A stretch of 63,352 nt of DNA from an uncultured Muribaculaceae bacterium (GTDB lineage Bacteria > Bacteroidota > Bacteroidia > Bacteroidales > Muribaculaceae). Within the stretch, counting starts at the first letter, position 1, and the number at the start of each line of letters is the position of its first letter. The notes below the pieces were generated by a model. The model did not search any database. It saw only the letters and a program-made list of their open reading frames with translations, and had not been told where the DNA came from. The stretch covers positions 1 through 63,352 of the forward strand of contig CAKTFH010000012.1 in NCBI GenBank assembly GCA_934555895.1, written 5' to 3'. Below are positions 44,956 through 52,922 of this stretch, in pieces. The position numbers and the translations under genes were made by a program.

Positions 44956-47900
44956 ATGGTAAAACTCAGTGCATCAGGGATTAAGTATGTCGCTTTATTG
45001 TTAGCGATACTACTCTCTACGCCGGCTTACGCTGAAGTCCTCAAAGTCACAGGACGTGTACAGGATCAGGAAGGTGAGCCTCTTATTGGCGTAACAGTTG
45101 TCCAGAAGGATGACCCCAAGAATGGTGTTGTTACCGATATCAACGGTACATACAATCTCTCAATTAAGCGTGGCGCCACGATCAAGGTGAGCTATGTAGG
45201 CTACGAAACCGAAGAGAAAAAAGCCAATGCCACAACTATCGACTTCATTCTTAAAGAGAATGTGCAGACTCTCGATGAAGTTGTCGTAACCGGTTATGCA
45301 ACCCAGAAAAAGATATCCGTACTCGGCGCTCAGTCTACACTCAAAATGGAGCATGTGAAAGCTCCTGTGTCGAACATGACCAATGTGCTTGCCGGCCGTG
45401 TAGCCGGTGTGGTAGCCGTGCAGCGCACGGGTCTTCCCGGTCAGGACGATGCCGACATCTGGATCCGCGGTCTCAGCACCCTCACCAACCGTAACGAGGG
45501 TCCTCTCGTGCTTGTCGACGGTATCGAGCGCAGCTTCTCTCAGCTCGACCCCGAGGACATCGAATCGATTACAGTGCTTAAGGACGCTGCCTCGACAGCT
45601 GTTTACGGTGTGCGCGGCGGTAACGGTGTAATCATAATCACCACCAAACCCGGTGTCGCCGGCACTCCAAAGTTCTCGTTCGACATATATCAGGGCATCA
45701 CTCAGCTCACTAAAGTGCCTTCGCTTGTCGACGGCATCGACTACATGAACTGTGTGAACGAAGCCTATATGCACACCAAAGGCACGACATTCTATAAACC
45801 TAATTACATAACAAACACCAAGATTGCCAACGGCTATCCCCTTACAGCCGATGAGCAGGCCTACGCCGCTTCAGTAGCGGGAGACCCTACCATCAACAAA
45901 TATCTCTACCCCAGTGTAAACTGGATGGACGAAATGTATCACAAATACGGATATAACGGACGCTACAATGTCAATATCCGCGGTGGTGCTCCCAATGCCA
46001 CATATTATGTATCTCTCTCTTATTACAACGAGAAAGGTATGACCAAGAAGGATCCCGCGCAGGATTATTCTTCCGAAATCACCTACGACCGCTACAACTT
46101 CCTTACCAATATCAATCTCAAGGCCACCAAGACCACTAAAGTCGATATCGGTGTGAACGGCTGGATCACCGGCGGTAACTATCCCGAGGTGAGCATCGGC
46201 AATATCTTCGGAAAGGCCATGCAGACCAACCCCGTTATCTACCCCGTGCAGTATCCCAACGGTCAGAACCCCGGCATCTCGCCCGACAACCGCGAGCTCG
46301 ACTCTCCCTGGGTAACACTTACACGCCGCGGTTATCAGACACAGAACCGCACTCAGGTGAACACAAACCTCAAGCTCACTCAGGACCTCGGTTTCTGGAA
46401 ATGGTCGAAAGGTCTCGAGGCTCGTGCACTTGTTTCATTCGATGTGCGCGCCAATCAGGAAGTTCACTATAGAGTTGACGACAGCACATGGGCTCCTACT
46501 GCCACTCAGGATCCCGTCACCGGCACCTGGGTGAACGACGAATTCCTCTATGATGCAGACGGCAATATCCTCCTTGCCGAGAAATTCAAAGGAAACAACA
46601 GCATGTCGGTTGAATCAAAAAAATGGGTGTACCGCACATTCTACCTCGAGGCTGCCCTCACTTACAACCGCCAGTTCGAAAGGAAGCACAATGTAAACGC
46701 CATGGCTCTCTTCACTATGCGCAGTTATCTTGATGCAAATGAAGATGACCTTTTCAAGACTCTGCCACACAAACAGCAGAGTGTCGCACTTCGTGCGTCG
46801 TACGACTTCGACCGTCGTTATTTCGTAGAGTTCAACGGCGGTTATACCGGATCTGAAAACTTCCTCAAAGGCCATCGCTTCGGATTCTTCCCCGCAGTAG
46901 CCGCAGGTTGGGTGCCATCCAACGAATCGTGGTGGAGCCCTCTGAGCAGCGTTATCTCATTCCTCAAACTCCGTTACTCTTACGGTATAGTAGGTAATGA
47001 TTCCTCTGACGGTCGTTTCACATACTTTGCCAAATTCAACAGCGGTGATCCCAATTTTTCCAACTATTGGACACGCAACGGTGCAAGCGGTACGTGGCAC
47101 TACAGTTCCTACGGCTATGAGCCCATGTGGTCACGCGTTCACAAGCAGGATCTCGGCATCGAGCTGAATCTTTTCAACACCGACCTCAGCATCGTGGTGG
47201 ATCTCTTCAAGGAGAAGCGCGACCACATCTTCGTAGAGCGTACAGACCTTCCTTTCCTCGCCGGCCTCGAGGCCAATCCCTTTGCAAACATAGGTATCGT
47301 TGAGAATAAAGGTTTTGAAGTGTCGGCCGAGTACACCCGCCGTTTCGGCGATGACTGGCTGATTTCACTCCGCGGCAACATGACCTACAACCAGGATAAG
47401 GTTATTGATAACGCTCAGGCCGACCCGGCTTATCCCTGGCTCGACCGCCGCGGCCACAATGTGCTCGCAGAATGGGGTTATATAGCCGAGGGTCTCTACA
47501 CCAGCACGGAGCAGATCAAGGAACGCGGAATCACCCAGTTCGGTGAGACCTATCCCGGCCAGCTCGTCAAGCCCGGTGACATCATGTACAAGGACCTTAA
47601 CGGCGACGGCCACATCGACGATTATGACCAGACATGTATCTCTCGCGGTGATATTCCACAGATTTACTATGGCTTCGGTGGCGACTTCCGTTACAAAAAT
47701 ATTGGTCTCGGCCTGCTCTTCCAGGGCACTGCCAAAGCCGACCGTCTGCTTACCGGCAACGGTATCAAGCCTTTCCAGAGTTCAAGCGGCGGCGGCACAC
47801 TCTACGACAACATCAGCGACCGCTGGAGCGAGGATAACCCCGAAAACACCGATGTGTTCTATCCCCGTCTCGCATGGGGCAGTACCGACCCTTCGAACGA

Positions 47901-48153
47901 GAACAACTTCAAGACCAGCACATGGTGGAAGAAAGATATGAGCTTCCTCCGTCTGAAACAGTTCACAGTTTCGTTCTATTTCCCCAAAGCATGGCAGAAG
48001 AGTGTTTTCAAAGGCGGTCGTTTCTATCTGATGGGCGAGAATGTGTTTACATTCAGCAAATTCAAACTCTGGGACCCCGAGCTCAACACATCGAACGGTA
48101 TTTCGTATCCTAACGTACGCACCTTCTCTATCGGTGTCAACTTCAATCTCTAA
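44956..48153 (+). CDS. susC: SusC/RagA TonB-dependent transporter
   Basis: An outer-membrane importer for mannan oligosaccharides. The start at 44956 gives a signal peptide (YVALLLAILLSTPAYA); the frame upstream to 44872 runs through the terminator and is rejected. A carboxypeptidase-regulatory-like domain (GRVQDQEGEPLIGVTV, about 30-105) is followed by the TonB-box/plug start LDEVVVTGYATQKK, the SusC signature DAASTAVYGVRGGNGVIIITT, and a large barrel ending in RTFSIGVNFNL. The length of 1065 residues is usual. It is followed after 13 bp by the SusD gene, the partner lid lipoprotein. Substrate assignment to alpha-mannan rests on the surrounding GH76, GH92 and GH38 genes. Confidence 0.97.
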   Translation: MVKLSASGIKYVALLLAILLSTPAYAEVLKVTGRVQDQEGEPLIGVTVVQKDDPKNGVVTDINGTYNLSIKRGATIKVSYVGYETEEKKANATTIDFILKENVQTLDEVVVTGYATQKKISVLGAQSTLKMEHVKAPVSNMTNVLAGRVAGVVAVQRTGLPGQDDADIWIRGLSTLTNRNEGPLVLVDGIERSFSQLDPEDIESITVLKDAASTAVYGVRGGNGVIIITTKPGVAGTPKFSFDIYQGITQLTKVPSLVDGIDYMNCVNEAYMHTKGTTFYKPNYITNTKIANGYPLTADEQAYAASVAGDPTINKYLYPSVNWMDEMYHKYGYNGRYNVNIRGGAPNATYYVSLSYYNEKGMTKKDPAQDYSSEITYDRYNFLTNINLKATKTTKVDIGVNGWITGGNYPEVSIGNIFGKAMQTNPVIYPVQYPNGQNPGISPDNRELDSPWVTLTRRGYQTQNRTQVNTNLKLTQDLGFWKWSKGLEARALVSFDVRANQEVHYRVDDSTWAPTATQDPVTGTWVNDEFLYDADGNILLAEKFKGNNSMSVESKKWVYRTFYLEAALTYNRQFERKHNVNAMALFTMRSYLDANEDDLFKTLPHKQQSVALRASYDFDRRYFVEFNGGYTGSENFLKGHRFGFFPAVAAGWVPSNESWWSPLSSVISFLKLRYSYGIVGNDSSDGRFTYFAKFNSGDPNFSNYWTRNGASGTWHYSSYGYEPMWSRVHKQDLGIELNLFNTDLSIVVDLFKEKRDHIFVERTDLPFLAGLEANPFANIGIVENKGFEVSAEYTRRFGDDWLISLRGNMTYNQDKVIDNAQADPAYPWLDRRGHNVLAEWGYIAEGLYTSTEQIKERGITQFGETYPGQLVKPGDIMYKDLNGDGHIDDYDQTCISRGDIPQIYYGFGGDFRYKNIGLGLLFQGTAKADRLLTGNGIKPFQSSSGGGTLYDNISDRWSEDNPENTDVFYPRLAWGSTDPSNENNFKTSTWWKKDMSFLRLKQFTVSFYFPKAWQKSVFKGGRFYLMGENVFTFSKFKLWDPELNTSNGISYPNVRTFSIGVNFNL

Positions 48154-48166
48154 ACAGACCTGAATT

Positions 48167-50200
48167 ATGAAAACTAAAATAATCGGATTAGCTCTTCTTG
48201 CCGCCGGCATGGTGTCGCTGCCCTCATGCGACAGCTATTTCGACGATGTGCCTAACAATGCCACGACTCTGGATGACATATTCCATAACCGTGGTATGGC
48301 ACTCGGATGGCTTACCAACATATATTCGTTCTATCCCGACAACACCAACCGTTATGCCTCCAACACAGCCATGTATTGGAACGGCGGTTCTATCGAGGGT
48401 TATCTCCCCTGGGACTGGGTTGAGACACACGACATAGTGCAGGGTTCGCTCACTCCGTCGACCGGTTTTGTAGAGCGCCTGTGGAAACAATACTACATCG
48501 GCATTACCAACTGCAACATCTATATGACCAATGTGGACAATTGCGATGCTATGTCGGCCGAGGAAAAGGCTATCACCAAGGCCGAAGTGCGCGCTTTCCG
48601 CGCTTTCTTCTACCTTCAGTTACTTAAGCTTTATGGCCCGGTGCCTCTGATGGGCGACCGTGTGAGCGCCAACGATGACCCGATTGAGCTCTATCAGCGT
48701 CAGCGCAATACCGTAGATGAATGCTTCAACTATGTAATCTCTGAGTTCAGGGCCGTTCTCGATTCTAACGTTCTCATGTCATCGTTCGGATCCGACGGTG
48801 CTTATGATGACAAGAATATGGGTAACCTCACTAAGGAAGTTGTTGAGATGTTCCTTTGCGACACATATCTCTTCCGCGCATCGTATCTCTACAATGGCGA
48901 TCCCTATTATCAGACAATGACCAATCCCGACGGCACAAAGCTCTTCCCGGAGCAGCGCGACGAGCAGAAATGGCGTGACCTCAAGGCTCAGGCTCTGAAG
49001 ATTATCACCAGCAACAGGTACTCGCTTGTGCTCCGCGACACACAGGATCATCTGACTTCTGATCTCTCGGCCGCATGCCCCTTCAAGTCGGTATTTTACG
49101 CTTCGATGGGCACCGCTTCAAACGAGGAGCTCATCTACGGCCGTACCAACGCCAGCAAGGAGACCTATGCAATGGTGCCCCGTTTCTCGGGTCTCCCCTC
49201 GGGCTATGACAAGGGTGCGGGTGCGCTCACTATTCCCCTCGAGTTTGTTGACCTTTATTTCACCAACAAAGGTCTGCGTATCGAAGATGACCCCGATTAC
49301 TTCACATATGATGTGAACGACCCTCCCACGGCTGTACGTGGTGCTAAGGCTATTATTCAGACTACTGCCTATCGCGATCCCCTGTCGGGATATGAGTATT
49401 TCGCGCCTGCATCGTCGGGCGGCTCGGTTTCTTACGCCGGTCCCACATCAATCATGAAACAGTTCTATAACCGTGAGGCTCGTTTCTATCTCGCAGTCAC
49501 ATTCCAGAACCGTCCGTGGAACTTTCAGGGTGGCGCGGCAGTGCAGATGCAGTTCAATGGCAATTCAGGTTCCGACGGCCGTACACACGACTATCCAATT
49601 TTCGGTACTATCGTGCGCAAGAACTACTATGCCAAGCAGTCGGCATGGGATATGAGCTGCGAGTACCGTCTTGCTGAGGTTTACCTTGACTATGCCGAGG
49701 CCTGTGCCGAGCTTGGCGAATTTGATGAGGCCCTCAAGTATGTCAACGAAATCCGCAGTCGTGCCGGCATCGCCCAGTATGGTCTCAATGCCGGTGACAC
49801 AGGAAAGGATGTACGCAGACTCGATAAGATCACTCTCCCTTCCTATGATAAGGAGACTGTGCTGAAGGCTATATATCGTGAGCGTATTCTCGAACTTGCC
49901 TATGAGAACAAGCACTACTTCGATGTGCGTCGCTGGAGTGTGGCTGACGGCAAATGGCGCAACGGTGCGGAAATGACCGACGGCTGGATTTATCCCGCAT
50001 ATCATCAGGGCGGTGAAGGCGGCGCAATGACCGGCTTCAATATCAACAACGTGGGTCAGACCGACGAAAACAAGAATGTAAACTTCTACAAGCGTGTGAA
50101 GCAGCAGGAGCGTGTGTTCGCAAAGCGCATGAGCCTCCTCCCCATTCCGCAGCAGGAAGTGAACCGCAACAAGCTTTGCGTTCAGAATCGCGAGTGGTAA
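48167..50200 (+). CDS. susD: SusD/RagB surface lipoprotein
   Basis: The glycan-binding lid of the SusCD complex, 677 residues. The signal MKTKIIGLALLAAGMVSLPSC has the lipobox SLPSC (Cys21). TPR-like helices typical of SusD are seen around KAEVRAFRAFFYLQLLKLYGPVPL; the C-terminal block YRLAEVYLDYAEACAELGEFDEAL and VNEIRSRAGI, then ERILELAYENKHYFDVRRW, is characteristic of RagB/SusD. It should be anchored at the cell surface and bind mannan chains for SusC. A strong terminator follows, so SusD ends this transcript; no SusE-like surface glycan-binding protein follows it. Confidence 0.97.
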   Translation: MKTKIIGLALLAAGMVSLPSCDSYFDDVPNNATTLDDIFHNRGMALGWLTNIYSFYPDNTNRYASNTAMYWNGGSIEGYLPWDWVETHDIVQGSLTPSTGFVERLWKQYYIGITNCNIYMTNVDNCDAMSAEEKAITKAEVRAFRAFFYLQLLKLYGPVPLMGDRVSANDDPIELYQRQRNTVDECFNYVISEFRAVLDSNVLMSSFGSDGAYDDKNMGNLTKEVVEMFLCDTYLFRASYLYNGDPYYQTMTNPDGTKLFPEQRDEQKWRDLKAQALKIITSNRYSLVLRDTQDHLTSDLSAACPFKSVFYASMGTASNEELIYGRTNASKETYAMVPRFSGLPSGYDKGAGALTIPLEFVDLYFTNKGLRIEDDPDYFTYDVNDPPTAVRGAKAIIQTTAYRDPLSGYEYFAPASSGGSVSYAGPTSIMKQFYNREARFYLAVTFQNRPWNFQGGAAVQMQFNGNSGSDGRTHDYPIFGTIVRKNYYAKQSAWDMSCEYRLAEVYLDYAEACAELGEFDEALKYVNEIRSRAGIAQYGLNAGDTGKDVRRLDKITLPSYDKETVLKAIYRERILELAYENKHYFDVRRWSVADGKWRNGAEMTDGWIYPAYHQGGEGGAMTGFNINNVGQTDENKNVNFYKRVKQQERVFAKRMSLLPIPQQEVNRNKLCVQNREW

Positions 50201-50236
50201 TCGTATGATGCCTCTCTGACTCAATTCATTCCATAA

Positions 50237-50271
50237 GAGAGGGAGCACCGGTTTACGGGTGCTCCCTCTTT
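50237..50271 (+). terminator. Terminator after susD
   Basis: A 13-bp stem formed by 50237-50249 and 50258-50270 (core GGGAGCACC with GGTGCTCCC), with a short T run. It ends the GH38-SusCD transcript. Confidence 0.88.
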
Positions 50272-50336
50272 CAAAAGGCTAACTAATATCTAAGAGAGCG
50301 TTTGGATTTAAACCGAATTCAGTTAATTGAAGAATA

Positions 50337-50689
50337 TTAGAGCTTGTTTAAAAATAAATGTTGCAGGCAGGGTCGCATAGCTTGAGACGGTTTGCGCCAT
50401 GTGACGAAGGAGTGTACTGAAGTACATGACTGAGGAACAGGACGAAAACCGGCCAAGATATGCGAAGCAAAGGTGATTTTGTAATCACAGGAATTCACCT
50501 ATGTCCATGAAACAGCCATAAAAATATGTCAATTATTATGAAAAATAATACTTCCGTGCGGCCATTCGCCGGCATCTTTCCACTTGTTCTTCGGTCGTTA
50601 TGGAACCCCATAACTCCCTCATCGCAAGCGAAAATCTGCGCGACGACTGACCGCCCTGCCTGTAACATTTATTATTAAACAAGCTCTTA
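50337..50689. mobile_element. MITE-like element upstream of GH76
   Basis: Terminal inverted repeats of about 33 bp (left from GAGCTTGTTTAAA at 50340, ending GGCAGGG at 50372; right 50654-50686) differ at two positions, and the 347-bp element is flanked by TTA on both sides (50337-50339 and 50687-50689). A three-base TNA duplication is known for IS5-family groups. The interior has no transposase but holds nested hairpins. The longest ORF noticed is 16 codons (ATG at 50426). It occupies most of the 528-bp gap 50201-50728, ending 39 bp before the GH76 start codon. An invertible promoter segment is an alternative reading. Confidence 0.65.
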
Positions 50690-50692
50690 AAT

Positions 50693-50708
50693 TCAAACAC
50701 ACTCTAAG
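50693..50708. repeat. IS-end-like motif before the GH76 start
   Basis: TCAAACACACTCTAAG, on the minus strand TTA followed by GAGTGTGTTTGA, is a second variant of the terminus, directly beside the MITE right end and 21 bp upstream of the GH76 ATG. Two ends side by side suggest nested or successive insertions. Confidence 0.45.
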
Positions 50709-50728
50709 CCTCTCACTACAAATCAGCT

Positions 50729-52897
50729 ATGAAGAAAATTATATACTCTCTGCTGTTTCTCGCAGTGTTTTTCGGAGCTTCGGCATTAGAGCCGGGTAAA
50801 AACTATGGCATCTTACAGGGCAAGAAGGCCCTGTTCGTAAAAGATGCCGAGCCTCAGAGCGGACGCAAAGCCGTGATGTGGACAGACACAGAAGTGCCGG
50901 CGCAGAGATGGGTGCTCGACCGGCACGATGACGACACATACACTTTTCGCAACTGCTATACCGGTTATTATCTCGGAGTAAACAGCACGAATGCCGGTGC
51001 AACGGCCGACCAGCGTGTTTTCAGCCGTTACCTCACCCGGTGGTATCTCGAGGCTTCGGGCGATGGCTGGCTTCTGGTGCCGTTCCGTAATACCGAGCTG
51101 TGTCTTGCTGCTGCTTCCGATGAAGAGGATGCCCCACTTATTCTCGTAAATAAGGCAACAGCCGACCCGGCGCTGAGTGTATTCACTATCAATGCCGATG
51201 ATACGGAGATTCCCATGGCATACGGCACCGATGTGCGTGATGCCGTGATGGACGGATTCCTCCGGCAGTATTATCATGATGCCGCTACAGGCCATGTGCT
51301 CGGTGGCGGAGGCTGGTGGGGCGATGCCGAAATGTTCGAGACCATACTCGATGCTTTTGCCACTACCGGCGACCTTAAGTATAAAGAAATTTTCAACGAA
51401 CTCTATGTGAACTTTCTGCAGCGCAACGGCACCGACTGGAGTAACAATGAGTTCAACGATGATATCACATGGATGGTGCTCGCATGTGTCCGCGCCTATC
51501 AGTACTTCGGCGTGGAAGACTATCTCACCAAGGCTATCGACAACTATACCCGCATGTATAACCGCGCTCACCAGCGCTTCGGCACCCTCATATGGAAACA
51601 AAGCCAGGAAAACAAGCTGGCCACAAATTCATGCATCAACTGTCCGGCTACGGTAGCTGCATGCTACCTCGGGCGTCTAACCGGCGACAAGTCGTGGTTC
51701 ACAAAAGCTATCTCAATTTACGCCGGGCAGCGCAAGCTTCTCTATAATCCCGGCAACGGCGAAGTAGCTGATTCCCGCGCCTGGAAGGCGGACGGTTCTA
51801 TGGAAAGCGACTACAATCATTGGGTGTCTACCTACAATCAGGGTACCATGCTCGGCGCAGCCATTGCGCTCTACGACCACACCAAAGACCCGATGTATCT
51901 GCAGGACGCGCATAAAATCTATGAACGCTCACGCAACGGGCTCACCAATTCGAATAAAATAATTTCAGTGTGCCAGACCATCAACGGCGACCTATGCGGT
52001 TTCAAGGGCATATTAATGCGATATGTGCGTGACTACGCCGAAATGAATCACCTCGAAGAGCCCCTGGAGTGGATGGAGAAAAACGCATGGCATGCCTATC
52101 AGAACCGCAATTCGAATGGTGTAATATGGTCGGCATGGCTTACCAAAACCAATGAGAATTTAAAGCGCATGGAAGGCGATAGCGAGAAAAACATCACAAA
52201 CGATGCCTTCGGCTCGTCGACCGCTGTATCTGTGGCTTTCAACGCTCATGTGAACCGTCAGTTCAGTAAGAGCGCCATCGATGGTCTTGAAGCAAAATAT
52301 TTCGACGGAATACAGTTTACTCAGCTCGACGATGAACTCGCCGACGGCGACACACCCAACACAACACCGACGCCGCACTCCAACGGATACATCTGCTTCC
52401 GCAATGTGAACTTTGGCAACCAGGGCCTCAATAAAGCTGTTGCTCGTGTGAAAGCCACCGCCGGACGCTCGTATATAAAAATTTATGCCGATTCGATTGC
52501 CGATGAGACTCTGCTGGGCCGAAGCTCCGGTTTCCTTACACGGCAATGGCAGGATGCCGATATCGAGATGAGTGAAGCGCTTACCGGCATACACGATGTG
52601 TATGTGCTGTTAAGTGGCGCCGGTGTGCAGTTCCATAACATTCATTTCACAGCTGACGGCGCCGGTGTGCAGAGCACTGTGGCAGATGGCAGATGTTCTA
52701 TGCACATTATCGGACGGAACCTTGTCATAGACAGTGCCGGGGAGTCGACTCTCGAAGTCTACAATACCGCCGGTGCTCTTGAATTGAGCCGTCGCATCGG
52801 GAAGGGGACATCGACAGTTGCACTTCAGCCGGGTGTGCACATCTGCCGTCTATCTCTGGTTACGGATATGCCTACTTTCAAGGCAATCATAAAATAA
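50729..52897 (+). CDS. GH76 alpha-1,6-mannanase with CBM-like domains and T9SS tail
   Basis: A secreted enzyme of 722 residues. After the signal peptide (FLAVFFGASA) comes a ricin-like beta-trefoil (about 22-155, with WVLDRHDDDTYTFRNCYTGYYLG). Residues from about 165 to 505 are a GH76 (alpha/alpha)6 domain, with GGGGWWGDAEMFE and the catalytic Asp pair Asp244-Asp245 in FNDDITWMV. GH76 endo-mannanases cut the alpha-1,6-mannose backbone of yeast mannan. A CBM6-like module (about 515-650) and a T9SS-like tail (STLEVYNTAGALELSRRI to FKAIIK) follow. The gene is separated from susD by a terminator and the MITE-like element, and is 25 bp before the C10 protease gene. Confidence 0.92.
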   Translation: MKKIIYSLLFLAVFFGASALEPGKNYGILQGKKALFVKDAEPQSGRKAVMWTDTEVPAQRWVLDRHDDDTYTFRNCYTGYYLGVNSTNAGATADQRVFSRYLTRWYLEASGDGWLLVPFRNTELCLAAASDEEDAPLILVNKATADPALSVFTINADDTEIPMAYGTDVRDAVMDGFLRQYYHDAATGHVLGGGGWWGDAEMFETILDAFATTGDLKYKEIFNELYVNFLQRNGTDWSNNEFNDDITWMVLACVRAYQYFGVEDYLTKAIDNYTRMYNRAHQRFGTLIWKQSQENKLATNSCINCPATVAACYLGRLTGDKSWFTKAISIYAGQRKLLYNPGNGEVADSRAWKADGSMESDYNHWVSTYNQGTMLGAAIALYDHTKDPMYLQDAHKIYERSRNGLTNSNKIISVCQTINGDLCGFKGILMRYVRDYAEMNHLEEPLEWMEKNAWHAYQNRNSNGVIWSAWLTKTNENLKRMEGDSEKNITNDAFGSSTAVSVAFNAHVNRQFSKSAIDGLEAKYFDGIQFTQLDDELADGDTPNTTPTPHSNGYICFRNVNFGNQGLNKAVARVKATAGRSYIKIYADSIADETLLGRSSGFLTRQWQDADIEMSEALTGIHDVYVLLSGAGVQFHNIHFTADGAGVQSTVADGRCSMHIIGRNLVIDSAGESTLEVYNTAGALELSRRIGKGTSTVALQPGVHICRLSLVTDMPTFKAIIK

Positions 52898-52922
52898 TAA
52901 ATGCTAAACACTCTCTTGTGTC

